DNA of 11,040 nucleotides from Pseudomonadota bacterium (lineage in GTDB: Bacteria > Pseudomonadota > Gammaproteobacteria > Burkholderiales > Burkholderiaceae_B): positions 1 to 11,040 of the forward strand of contig JAEWEH010000254.1 of assembly GCA_023389535.1 (NCBI GenBank), in the 5' to 3' direction. The notes below the pieces were generated by a model. The model was not told the origin of the DNA. It did not search any database and saw only the letters and a list, made by a program, of their open reading frames with translations. Of this stretch, positions 1-7,263 are shown one piece after another (position 1 is the stretch's first letter; each line of letters begins with the position of its first letter). The position numbers were made by a program, and so were the translations under genes.

Positions 1-60
1 GGTCAATATGGGAAGCGCGATGGAACCCGCTGCAGGCTACCTTCACACAGGAGACGGATT

Positions 61-999
61 ATGGGTATTGCAAATAATGCTGCGGCGCAGGCCGACATCA
101 GGAAGCGGATAGACAGTTGGCTGCAAGCCGTCCGGTCCGCCGACGTCAACGCCATCATGTCGCACTACACCAAGGACTTGGTGGCCTTCGACGCCGTTCA
201 GCAACTGCAGTTCAAAGGGGCGGATGTTTATCGCAAGCATTGGGAGACCTGCCTGGCCATGTGTCCTGGTCCCATGGTGTTTCAGGACCGGGACACAGAT
301 ATTCAGGCGTCCGGAGACCTGGCCGTGGTGCGAGGCCTGATCCGCTGCGGGACGGAGTCTGAAACCGGCGAGGAACAAGCGGGATGGATGCGCATGACAG
401 CTACCTACCACAAGACCGATGAAGGCTGGCGCATCGCTCACGAGCATTTTTCCGCGCCTTTTGATATGCGCAGCTGCAAAGCGATGTTCGATTTGACGCC
501 GGAAGGCGGCCCTGAGGTCAGGGCCATTCCTTCAGAAATGAACTCGGTCACGCCCCACTTGGTATGCCCGAATGCGGCGCAGGCGATAGAGTTCTACAAG
601 CAGGCTTTTGGCGCCGTGCAGGAAAGCAGGATGGACACCCCGCAGGGCAAAGTGGCGCACGCCTGCCTGCGCATCGGCAATGCAGCTGTTTTTTTGGCGG
701 ACGAGTTTCCCGAATGGGGTTCTGTAGGGCCGAAAGTCCTCAAGGGCACGCCGGTCACCATCCATCTCTACGTGGACAATGCCGACAAAGTCCAGGCCGC
801 CGCCATCGCTGCGGGAGCAAAGGAAATCATGGCGGTGCAGGATATGTTCTGGGGCGACCGCTATGGGCAAGTGGAAGATCCTTGCGGCCATCGCTGGTCC
901 ATCGCCACGCACACACGCAATCTGACGCAAGCGGAAATCGAAGACGGCGCCAAACAGATGATGAGCGAGGACTGCGCGGGGGCGAAAGTGCAAGCTTGA
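61..999 (+). CDS. SnoaL/DUF4440-like and VOC (PhnB-like) two-domain protein
   Basis: The 312-residue protein has two recognisable halves. Residues about 8–135 look like a SnoaL/DUF4440 domain of the NTF2 fold: an opening helix, HYTKDLVAFDAV, a 'FKGADVYRKHWE' stretch and a closing WRIAHEHFSAPFD. Residues about 160–290 look like a PhnB-type vicinal-oxygen-chelate domain, with VTPHLVCPNAAQAIEFYKQAFG, VTIHLYVDN and GDRYGQVEDPCGH. His166, His235 and Glu272 occupy the places where this family usually holds its metal. Both families include hydrolases, isomerases, lyases and resistance proteins, so the substrate cannot be named. No signal peptide is visible and it is probably cytoplasmic. The ATG is preceded by CAGGAG seven bases upstream, which supports the start. 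It is convergent with the next gene and has no visible operon partner in the window. Domain calls are firm; the function is unknown. Confidence 0.88.
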   Translation: MGIANNAAAQADIRKRIDSWLQAVRSADVNAIMSHYTKDLVAFDAVQQLQFKGADVYRKHWETCLAMCPGPMVFQDRDTDIQASGDLAVVRGLIRCGTESETGEEQAGWMRMTATYHKTDEGWRIAHEHFSAPFDMRSCKAMFDLTPEGGPEVRAIPSEMNSVTPHLVCPNAAQAIEFYKQAFGAVQESRMDTPQGKVAHACLRIGNAAVFLADEFPEWGSVGPKVLKGTPVTIHLYVDNADKVQAAAIAAGAKEIMAVQDMFWGDRYGQVEDPCGHRWSIATHTRNLTQAEIEDGAKQMMSEDCAGAKVQA

Positions 1000-1011
1000 T
1001 GGAAGATGTAC

Positions 1012-1039
1012 GAGACTCCGGCCTGCGGGCCGGGGTCTC
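1012..1039. terminator. Hairpin between convergent genes, possible bidirectional terminator
   Basis: The arms GAGACTCCGGCC (1012–1023) and GGCCGGGGTCTC (1028–1039) form a 12-pair stem with one G·U pair, closed by a TGCG loop. It begins 12 bases after the first gene's stop and lies 27 bases beyond the symporter gene's stop on the other strand. No run of T follows on either strand, so it is not a textbook intrinsic terminator. It may still pause polymerase or protect both mRNA 3' ends. The structure is seen; the terminator role is inferred. Confidence 0.5.
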
Positions 1040-1066
1040 ATCACTGGGGCGCAACGCGGCGCTGTA

Positions 1067-2050
1067 TTATTCCGCGGCGGCCGTGCCGGTCGCCTGGCCC
1101 GATGTGGCCGGCTGTGCGGGTTCGCCGTTGTCAAAACGCTGGAATAGGGTCGCCACGATGGGGCCCGAGATATTGTGCCAGACGCTGAAGATGGCGCTGG
1201 GAACGGCTGCCAGGGGCGAGAAATGCGCGGTGGCCAGCGCCACGCCCAAACCGGAATTTTGCATGCCAACCTCGATCGACAAAGTCTTGCGCTGGGCGAC
1301 ACTCAGCCCCGACAGCTTGGCCAACCAATAGCCCAGCAGCAGCCCCAGGCTGTTGTGCAGGAATACTACGGCGAAGATCAGCAGGCCGCTGCTCGCAATC
1401 CGGGCCTGGTTACCCGCGACCACTGCCGCAACAATGGCGACAATGGCTACGACGGAAACCACCGGCAGCACTTGCACGCAAGCCTGCACCTTTTCCCGCA
1501 ACAAGGATTGGGCCACCAGACCCAGCACGATAGGCAGCACCACGACTTGCACGATAGACCAGAACATGGCGGCCGCGCTGACTTCGAGCCATTGGCTGGC
1601 CAGCAAATAGATCAGCGCGGGCGTCACGACTGGTGCCAACAGGGTGGTCACCGACGTAATGGCCACTGATAGCGCGACATCCCCACGCGCCAGGAAAGTC
1701 ATGACATTGGAGGCCGTGCCGCCGGGGCAGCAACCCACCAGAATCACGCCGACGGCGATTTCCGGCGGTAGCTGCAGCGCCTTGCACAGCACCCAGGCCA
1801 GTGCGGGCATGATGATGAACTGTCCCAATACCCCAATAGCGACGGTTCCGGGCCGCTTGAAGACTTCGGCAAAATCGTTCTTGGACAGCGTCAGCCCCAT
1901 GCCGAACATGATGATGCCCAGCAAGGGAACGATGTAGGGAGCAATCCACGTGAATTGAGGTGGTGCGAAAAAGGCGAGTACCGCGAACAGCAGCACCCAG
2001 ATGGCGAATGTATTGCCAACGAAACGGCTCAGGCGTGCAATGGCCTGCAT
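1067..2050 (-). CDS. Bile acid:sodium symporter family (BASS) transporter
   Basis: This is a 327-residue inner-membrane protein of about ten hydrophobic helices. Hallmarks are [14 protein letters not shown] (residues 42–55), [13 protein letters not shown] (107–119) and [12 protein letters not shown] (258–269). The residues known to bind the two sodium ions in the Neisseria meningitidis homologue ASBT_NM are all present at the same numbers, as I recall them: Gln77, Ser114, Asn115, Ser128, Thr132, Glu260, Val261, Met263 and Gln264. Sodium coupling is therefore likely. Substrates in bacteria include pantoate/ketopantoate (PanS-like) and other organic anions; the true one is not visible here. The frame is open upstream to 2266, but residues there are charged and non-helical. 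The ATG at 2050 has AAGG nine bases upstream and reproduces the family numbering. An ATG at 2059 is possible, but AAGG abuts it. The C-terminal tail is Ala/Thr-rich and variable. Confidence 0.92.
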   Translation of the reverse strand: MQAIARLSRFVGNTFAIWVLLFAVLAFFAPPQFTWIAPYIVPLLGIIMFGMGLTLSKNDFAEVFKRPGTVAIGVLGQFIIMPALAWVLCKALQLPPEIAVGVILVGCCPGGTASNVMTFLARGDVALSVAITSVTTLLAPVVTPALIYLLASQWLEVSAAAMFWSIVQVVVLPIVLGLVAQSLLREKVQACVQVLPVVSVVAIVAIVAAVVAGNQARIASSGLLIFAVVFLHNSLGLLLGYWLAKLSGLSVAQRKTLSIEVGMQNSGLGVALATAHFSPLAAVPSAIFSVWHNISGPIVATLFQRFDNGEPAQPATSGQATGTAAAE

Positions 2051-2296
2051 GATGTGCATCCTTAGTGACTGGTGGAGCCGCGCCGAACGAGCCCGGCGCA
2101 ATGCGCAGGCGTAAAATGACGCGGCGTCTCGATGTATGGGGGGATTCTTCCGCTCGATGCGAGCAAAAGCGGGGTGATGCAATGCAGGCAAAGCGCCGCG
2201 CAGATCATGCGCGATGCAGAGAGTGGCGCAGGCATGTAGGCCTGAGGCACCGCGGGAAAACCCCATTGTACTCTCTTATTAAAACTGATAGGAAAT
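2051..2296. promoter_or_regulatory. Divergent intergenic region, promoters not resolved
   Basis: This 246-base gap separates the divergently read symporter and DMT permease genes, so it must hold at least one promoter for each. I could not find a convincing −35/−10 pair on either strand. TTGTAC at 2266 and the AT-rich stretch 2276–2290 are suggestive but lack a good partner at normal spacing. Ribosome-binding sequences are visible: AAGG at 2060–2063 (minus strand) for the symporter and AGGA at 2290–2293 for the permease. No clear operator palindrome or riboswitch was seen. Confidence 0.35.
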
Positions 2297-3235
2297 ATGA
2301 GCCAGGCTCCCAACCGCCTCGCCGCCTATGGCTGCTTGGCACTCAGCATGTCCCTGGTCGGCACTTATGTTGCGCTGACTAGGCCACTGGCAGCCGTGTT
2401 ACCCGTGTTCTTGCTCGGCTGGCTGCGCTTCGGCATAGGCGGGGTCGCCATGCTGCGTTGGCTGCGCAAACCGAAATCGGAACCGCCACTGAGTCCCCAG
2501 ATGCGTTGGTTGATTTTCCTGGAATCATTTCTAGGCAATTTCCTGTTTACTTTGTGCATGATTTCCGGGGTCAGTATGACGGGCGCCGTTTCCGCAGGCG
2601 TGATCATGGCGGCCATCCCGGCCACCGTGGCCGTGATGAGCTGGTTCTTTCTTAAAGAATCGATAGGTCTGCGCGTCTGGATGGCGATTTTCTGCGGCGT
2701 TCTGGGCATCGCCCTGCTATCTTTGGCCCAGGCCGGCGCCGATGCAGCGTCCGCGCAGTCGGGGGCCGTGCAGGGGCCGCCATGGCTGGGCAATCTGCTG
2801 ATCGCAGGCGCCGTGCTCTGCGAAGGGGCGTATGCGGTGATCGGTAAAAAGCTGACCGCCGTGCTCAGCCCCAAGCGCATCAGCGCCGTCATCAACCTGT
2901 GGGGGTTCGTGCTGATGACGCCTTTCGGCGTGTATGCCGCCTGGCACTTTGATTTTTCCCAGGTCGGCCTGCATAACTGGGTCCTGTTGATCTTCTATGC
3001 ATTGGCCGCCAGCGTCTGGACGGTCTGGCTATGGATGACTGGCCTGCGTTCCGTGCCGGCGGCCCGGGCAGGGGTGTTTACTGTCATGCTGCCGATCAGC
3101 GCAGCCCTGGTCGGCGTTCTGGCGCTGGGCGAACCCATGGGCGGCCTTCAGATCCTTGCTTTCATGCTGGCCATGGCCGGGCTGCTGCTGGCGACTTTGC
3201 CGGCCCCCGGTACAAAGACAAAGCGTATGGCTTGA
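2297..3235 (+). CDS. DMT superfamily (EamA) inner-membrane permease
   Basis: The 312-residue protein shows ten hydrophobic segments at roughly 10–28, 33–53, 70–90, 97–117, 126–145, 163–185, 197–216, 227–248, 257–277 and 284–302. These form the two five-helix EamA repeats. Each repeat closes with the family pattern of a helix, an acidic/Gly turn and a last helix: WFFLKESIGLRVWMA in the first and LALGEPMGGLQILAF in the second. Members export or import small metabolites such as amino acids, nucleobases or drugs; nothing in the sequence identifies the substrate. The start ATG has AGGA only three bases upstream, close but usable, and no better start exists before the first helix. It stands alone on its strand, divergent from the symporter and convergent with recJ. 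Confidence 0.9.
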   Translation: MSQAPNRLAAYGCLALSMSLVGTYVALTRPLAAVLPVFLLGWLRFGIGGVAMLRWLRKPKSEPPLSPQMRWLIFLESFLGNFLFTLCMISGVSMTGAVSAGVIMAAIPATVAVMSWFFLKESIGLRVWMAIFCGVLGIALLSLAQAGADAASAQSGAVQGPPWLGNLLIAGAVLCEGAYAVIGKKLTAVLSPKRISAVINLWGFVLMTPFGVYAAWHFDFSQVGLHNWVLLIFYALAASVWTVWLWMTGLRSVPAARAGVFTVMLPISAALVGVLALGEPMGGLQILAFMLAMAGLLLATLPAPGTKTKRMA

Positions 3236-3318
3236 GAGGGCCAGAACGGAAGGCCAGGCCCGGATAACACAGGCTCGAGGCCGGGCGAGAACGTCGGCAT
3301 GGGATTCATGCGCGCGAC

Positions 3319-5043
3319 TTAGGTCTCGGGCGCGCAGGCAAATTCGATGATGAGCTGGGCCGATATGTTGCCGTTCCATACATTCTGGTCCAGGCGATAG
3401 GCGGCGTCGATATGCTCCGGCAGCATGTTCGCGTGATTGAACCAGATGGCATCAAAGCGTTGGTGTCCGCGTTCGAGGCTTAGCTTCAGGTGCTTGTCTT
3501 TCAGCAGTCTTTGCTGGCGTACGTAAAAGGTATCCCGGAAGATGGGCGCAGGAAAGCCCGCACCCCAAACCTGCTGCTGCAGCAGGCCGGCCACATCGGC
3601 GTTGGCGTAGCCGCTTTCCAGCGAACCGTCGGTTTCGATGACCGGGTCAAAACTGGCGCGTCCGCTTAATTCCTGGACGGCTTCATCAAATCCTTGGATA
3701 AACATCTGGTAGGCCTCTTCGCGCAAGGTCAGTCCCGCGGCCATGGCGTGACCGCCGAATTTCAGGATGACCCCAGGGTAGCGCTTGGACACCAGGTCCA
3801 GTACATCGCGCAGATGCACATCGGGGATGGAGCGGCCGGAGCCGCGCAGTTCGCCCGAATCGGCGCGCGCAAAGGCCAGCGTGGGTCGCCAGTAGGTTTC
3901 CTTGAGCCGAGAGGCGACCAGGCCCACGACGCCTTGATGCCAATCCGGATGATAGACGCAGACACTGGCGCCGATAATAGGCTGCGAGGATTCAATGGCC
4001 GCCAGCGCTTCCTCGCGCATCGTGGCTTCTATGCCGCGCCGTTCCTGATTCATCGCATCCAGCTGCCGCGCCAGATCGAGCGCTTCGCCTTCGTCGTCGG
4101 TGATCAGGCAATTGATGCCCAGGCTCATGTCGGCCAGCCGGCCCGCCGCATTGATGCGCGGCCCCACCGCAAAGCCCAGGTCGAAGGCGCTGGCCTGACG
4201 CGGCTCGCGTCCGGCCACGGCGAATAGCGCGCGCAATCCCGCCTGCATGCGTCCGCTACGCATTCTTTGCAGGCCTTGCGTAACGAGCAGTCGATTGTTC
4301 GCGTCCAGTTTGACCACATCCGCCACGGTCCCGAGCGCCACCAGGTCTGCCAGTTGGTCCAGGCGCGGTCCGCCGTCCCGGGGGAAGACCCCGCGCCCGC
4401 GCAACTCCGCCCGCAGCGCCAGCATCAGGTAGAAGATGACGCCTACGCCCGCCAGATTTTTTGAGGGAAAGCCACAGCCCGGCTGATTGGGATTGACGAT
4501 AGCCAGCGCTCTGGGCAAGGTGTCGCCCGGCAAATGATGGTCGGTGATGACGACCTCCATGCCAGCCTGCCTTGCCGCTTCTACGCCGTCCACGCTGGCG
4601 ATGCCGTTGTCCACAGTAATCAGCATGTCCGGCTTGCCCGCCGGATGGCGCAAGGCCAGACCGACCACTGCCGGCGATAGCCCATAGCCGGTCTCGAAGC
4701 GATTGGGCACCAGGAAGTCGACGCGCGCGCCCATGGCGCGTAGCGCTCGCATGCCCACGGCACACGCTGTTGCGCCATCGCAATCATAGTCGGCGATGAT
4801 CAGCAGCCGCTTGCCGGCCTGTATGGCGTCGGCCAGTACAGCAGCCGCCTGCTGCGCCTGGGTCAGATGGGCCGGCGGAATCATGGCCGCCCAGGCCAAT
4901 TGCGTTTCTGTGGGATGACACACGCCACGTGCCGCCCACAGGCGCGATAGCAAAGGGTGTATGCCGGCTGCCTCCAGGGCCTGGGCGGCCTGGAAATTCG
5001 CGGGACGTATGCTTAGCTTTGGGGTGACCACCAGTTTCTCCAT
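3319..5043 (-). CDS. recJ: Single-stranded-DNA-specific exonuclease RecJ
   Basis: RecJ degrades single-stranded DNA 5' to 3' in RecF-pathway recombination, mismatch repair and base-excision repair. All DHH-family motifs are present in order: DYDCDG (residues 85–90), VDNGIAS (144–150), DHH (168–170), the NPNQPGCGFP segment (184–193), GPRINAAGRL (294–303) and, in the DHHA1 domain, SGRSIPDVHLRDVLD with GGHAMAAG (430–437). The C-terminal third is the OB-fold region. At 574 residues it is of normal length and looks intact. It overlaps the upstream RpfE-like gene by 31 bases, so the two are probably co-transcribed and translationally coupled. The ATG at 5043 has no good ribosome-binding site. A GTG four codons in (5029–5031) is preceded by GGAG at six bases, so the real start may be there, shortening the overlap to 19 bases. 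Confidence 0.97.
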   Translation of the reverse strand: MEKLVVTPKLSIRPANFQAAQALEAAGIHPLLSRLWAARGVCHPTETQLAWAAMIPPAHLTQAQQAAAVLADAIQAGKRLLIIADYDCDGATACAVGMRALRAMGARVDFLVPNRFETGYGLSPAVVGLALRHPAGKPDMLITVDNGIASVDGVEAARQAGMEVVITDHHLPGDTLPRALAIVNPNQPGCGFPSKNLAGVGVIFYLMLALRAELRGRGVFPRDGGPRLDQLADLVALGTVADVVKLDANNRLLVTQGLQRMRSGRMQAGLRALFAVAGREPRQASAFDLGFAVGPRINAAGRLADMSLGINCLITDDEGEALDLARQLDAMNQERRGIEATMREEALAAIESSQPIIGASVCVYHPDWHQGVVGLVASRLKETYWRPTLAFARADSGELRGSGRSIPDVHLRDVLDLVSKRYPGVILKFGGHAMAAGLTLREEAYQMFIQGFDEAVQELSGRASFDPVIETDGSLESGYANADVAGLLQQQVWGAGFPAPIFRDTFYVRQQRLLKDKHLKLSLERGHQRFDAIWFNHANMLPEHIDAAYRLDQNVWNGNISAQLIIEFACAPET

Positions 5044-5951
5044 GTATTGCGGCTGCCAGGCAGCCAGCGCCCCAGATTACCCAAGGCGGGCGGACGCAAT
5101 TCCACGATGCGTTCCCGGCCCGTCAGCACGAGCTCAGGCTGCGCCTTATCTGCCAAGGGGCGAAATAGGCGGCCTTCCAGCTCGTTCAGCGCCGCCAGCC
5201 AGGCGCCCCAATCCTGCCGGATGCTCGGTCCAAGCAAGCTATCGTCCACCTGTGTGTCACCCAGGGGCAGCCGCTGGGCGAGCTGGCGGCCGGACGCGCC
5301 GCCAAACAGCCACAGGCTATTGATCGGCATACGGTTTTGCTGATAGCGCTGCTGGTTGACGGGATGGTCGAACCATAGCATTTGCACTTCGTTCACCAGG
5401 CGACGCCACGGCCGAGCCGACATGTCTTGCGGCCACCAATCATTGACCGACGTCATGCCGACCAGCGCCGGGCTGGCCGATTCAGGTGCGAACCCGGGCG
5501 GCAGGGTAAGGCGCCAACGCTCGGCGCTATCGGCATGCAGCACGAAGCCTGCTTCCGAGAACAGCGCTTGCACCGATTCGAACAAGGCTACACTCTGCTC
5601 TGGCGTAATGGCCAGTTCGCTCGCAGGCAGCAGGGCGGCGCCGTCGCGGGACGGCGCCACATGCACCAGTTCAAGCAGCCACACAGGTTCATTGGGCGTT
5701 GCGTTTTTCCGCAGCCACAGGGGGCCGAGGCCAGCCGAGAGCTTCTGCCCCGCGTCGGGCCGGAAGCCGCAGGCCGTGAGCTGCCACTGTTCATAAGGCG
5801 TGCAGCCCGATACGGCGGGATCGGCGGTGATGGAACGGGCGCGCGCTCGCTGCATCCAGCCCAGCAGGGTGGGGGCGTTTTTTTGCAGGTAGGAGGTCAA
5901 TTCGCGAGCTTGGCCCGGTTCAGGCAAAGCGCCAGGTAGTACGATGCGCAT
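5013..5951 (-). CDS. RpfE-like conserved protein upstream of recJ (COG4255-type)
   Basis: This 312-residue soluble protein has no signal peptide or membrane helix. It is recognised from conserved patches: MRIVLPGALP at the N terminus, DWWPQDMSARPWRRLVNEVQ (171–190), then MLWFDHPVN (191–199), and PINSLWLFGG (209–218). These resemble proteins annotated as Xanthomonas 'regulatory protein RpfE', also described as a relative of cofactor-independent phosphoglycerate mutase (alkaline phosphatase fold). In Xanthomonas rpfE also lies beside recJ. I see no obvious metal-binding serine or Asp/His set of an active mutase, so enzymatic activity is doubtful and the biochemical role is unknown. The start is fixed by an in-frame TAA nine codons into the upstream sequence, and TGGA precedes the ATG directly. 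The last 31 bases overlap recJ. The family call comes from memory of the motifs. Confidence 0.75.
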   Translation of the reverse strand: MRIVLPGALPEPGQARELTSYLQKNAPTLLGWMQRARARSITADPAVSGCTPYEQWQLTACGFRPDAGQKLSAGLGPLWLRKNATPNEPVWLLELVHVAPSRDGAALLPASELAITPEQSVALFESVQALFSEAGFVLHADSAERWRLTLPPGFAPESASPALVGMTSVNDWWPQDMSARPWRRLVNEVQMLWFDHPVNQQRYQQNRMPINSLWLFGGASGRQLAQRLPLGDTQVDDSLLGPSIRQDWGAWLAALNELEGRLFRPLADKAQPELVLTGRERIVELRPPALGNLGRWLPGSRNTWRNWWSPQS

Positions 5952-5991
5952 TCCAGGATTGTAGTGTTAATGGAAAACGGTGGCTTTCAAG

Positions 5992-7263
5992 ATGTCTTAT
6001 GAATTATGGATAGGGGCCCGCTATGCGGGCCTGGCGCGGTCCCGCCGCAAGGGGGGCGGGGGCGACCGCTTTGTGTCCTTCATTGCGGCCAGTTCCATGG
6101 CGGGCATTGCCCTTGGGGTGGCGGCACTGATCATCGTCCTGTCGGTGATGAACGGTTTCCAGACCCAAGTGCGTGACCGCATGCTGTCGGTCTTGCCCCA
6201 TATCGAGCTTTATGTGCCCCGCATGGCGCCTGAACAAGTGCTGGGGCAGTGGCGGGACATCGCCGACATGGCGAAGCAAAATCCCGAGGTCAAAGGCGCA
6301 GCGCCCTTTGTGGCCGCCCAGGGCATGATCGTGCGCGGCGAGGCGCTGAACGGCGTGCAAATACGCGGCATTGATCCGGCACTGGAGTCCGCGGTGTCCG
6401 ACGTGGCGGGCCAGATGATTTCGGGCAAGCTCGATGCGCTGGCGCCCGGCAGCTTCGCGATCGTGCTGGGCAATCAGTTGGCCAGTACGCTGGGCGTGGT
6501 GACGGGCGACACGGTATTGGTGCTGGCGCCCCAGGGTTCGATATCGCCGGCCGGCTTCACGCCGCGCATGCGCCAGTTCACCGTGACCGGCATATTCTCG
6601 TCCGGGTATTACGAGTACGACGCCGCGCTGGCCTTCATCAATTATGAAGACGGCGCCAAGGTGTTCCGCGACAGCGGCACCAGCGGCGTACGCCTGCGTA
6701 TCGCCGATATGCAGCAAGCGCCCTTGGTGGCGCGCGAACTGGCCGGCGTGTTGCCGCCTTTCGTGCACGCCCAGGACTGGACCCAAAACAACCGGACCTG
6801 GTTCGCCGCCGTGCAAACCGAAAAACGCATGATGTTCCTGATCCTGGCTTTGATCGTAGCGGTCGCCGCCTTCAACTTGCTGTCTTCGCTGGTGATGGCA
6901 GTGAAAGACAAACGGTCCGACATTGCCATCTTACGGACACTGGGGGCCACTCCGCGTGAAATCGCCCGCATCTTCCTGGTGCAGGGGTCATTGATCGGCG
7001 TCGTGGGCACCTTGCTGGGTGTAGGCCTGGGTACCCTGGTCGCCTACAACATCGACATCATCGTTCCCTTTATCGAGCGTTTGCTGGGGGTGCAATTCTT
7101 GCCGCAGCAGATCTACTTCATCAGCGAACTGCCTTCCAACCCCCAAATGACCGACATCGCCGTGGTCGCCGCCACATCACTGGTTTTGTCGCTGCTGGCA
7201 ACCCTTTACCCCAGCTGGCGCGCGTCCAGTCTGCAACCGGCCCAGGTGCTGCGCCATGATTGA
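5992..7263 (+). CDS. lolC: Lipoprotein-releasing ABC transporter permease LolC/LolF-type
   Basis: This is the inner-membrane permease of the Lol system, which uses LolD ATP hydrolysis to hand outer-membrane lipoproteins to periplasmic LolA. In the 423-residue form, helix 1 lies at about 27–56 with the family signature LGVAALIIVLSVMNGF. A large periplasmic MacB-like domain spans about 57–275, followed by three helices at about 279–302, 328–352 and 388–408. KRSDIAILRTLGATPREI is the LolD-coupling segment, and PSWRASSLQPAQVLRHD is the typical FtsX-type tail. The loop SISPAGFTPRMRQF (182–195) sits where E. coli LolC has its LolA-binding 'Hook'. Only one permease gene precedes lolD, so it may act as a LolF-type homodimer. 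The start is either this ATG (GGTGG eight bases upstream) or a GTG at 5980 with GGA five bases upstream; the first is chosen because family members usually open near MSYELWIGARY. It overlaps lolD by 8 bases. Confidence 0.93.
   Translation: MSYELWIGARYAGLARSRRKGGGGDRFVSFIAASSMAGIALGVAALIIVLSVMNGFQTQVRDRMLSVLPHIELYVPRMAPEQVLGQWRDIADMAKQNPEVKGAAPFVAAQGMIVRGEALNGVQIRGIDPALESAVSDVAGQMISGKLDALAPGSFAIVLGNQLASTLGVVTGDTVLVLAPQGSISPAGFTPRMRQFTVTGIFSSGYYEYDAALAFINYEDGAKVFRDSGTSGVRLRIADMQQAPLVARELAGVLPPFVHAQDWTQNNRTWFAAVQTEKRMMFLILALIVAVAAFNLLSSLVMAVKDKRSDIAILRTLGATPREIARIFLVQGSLIGVVGTLLGVGLGTLVAYNIDIIVPFIERLLGVQFLPQQIYFISELPSNPQMTDIAVVAATSLVLSLLATLYPSWRASSLQPAQVLRHD

Noticed and set aside
564..1331. 255-codon open frame overlapping the VOC gene and the end of the symporter gene
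   Set aside because: It crosses two convergent recognised genes and the hairpin between them; composition is that of an out-of-frame reading.
2051..2266. In-frame N-terminal extension of the symporter gene up to an ATG at 2266
   Set aside because: The extra residues are rich in Arg, His and Pro with no helix. The ATG at 2050 has a better-spaced AAGG and restores the family's residue numbering.
3258..3286. GCCCGG and CCGGGC inverted repeat between the DMT gene and recJ, as a terminator
   Set aside because: Only six pairs with a 17-base loop and no T-run on either strand; too weak to call.
6051..6062. G6-C-G5 tract near the start of lolC as a phase-variation or quadruplex site
   Set aside because: The tracts are short and interrupted, and the gene is expected to be essential, which makes on/off switching implausible. 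It simply encodes a Gly-rich linker.
6004..6816. 270-codon open frame antisense to lolC
   Set aside because: It is His/Arg/Gln-rich antisense shadow coding, common opposite GC-rich genes, with no ribosome-binding site or motif noted.
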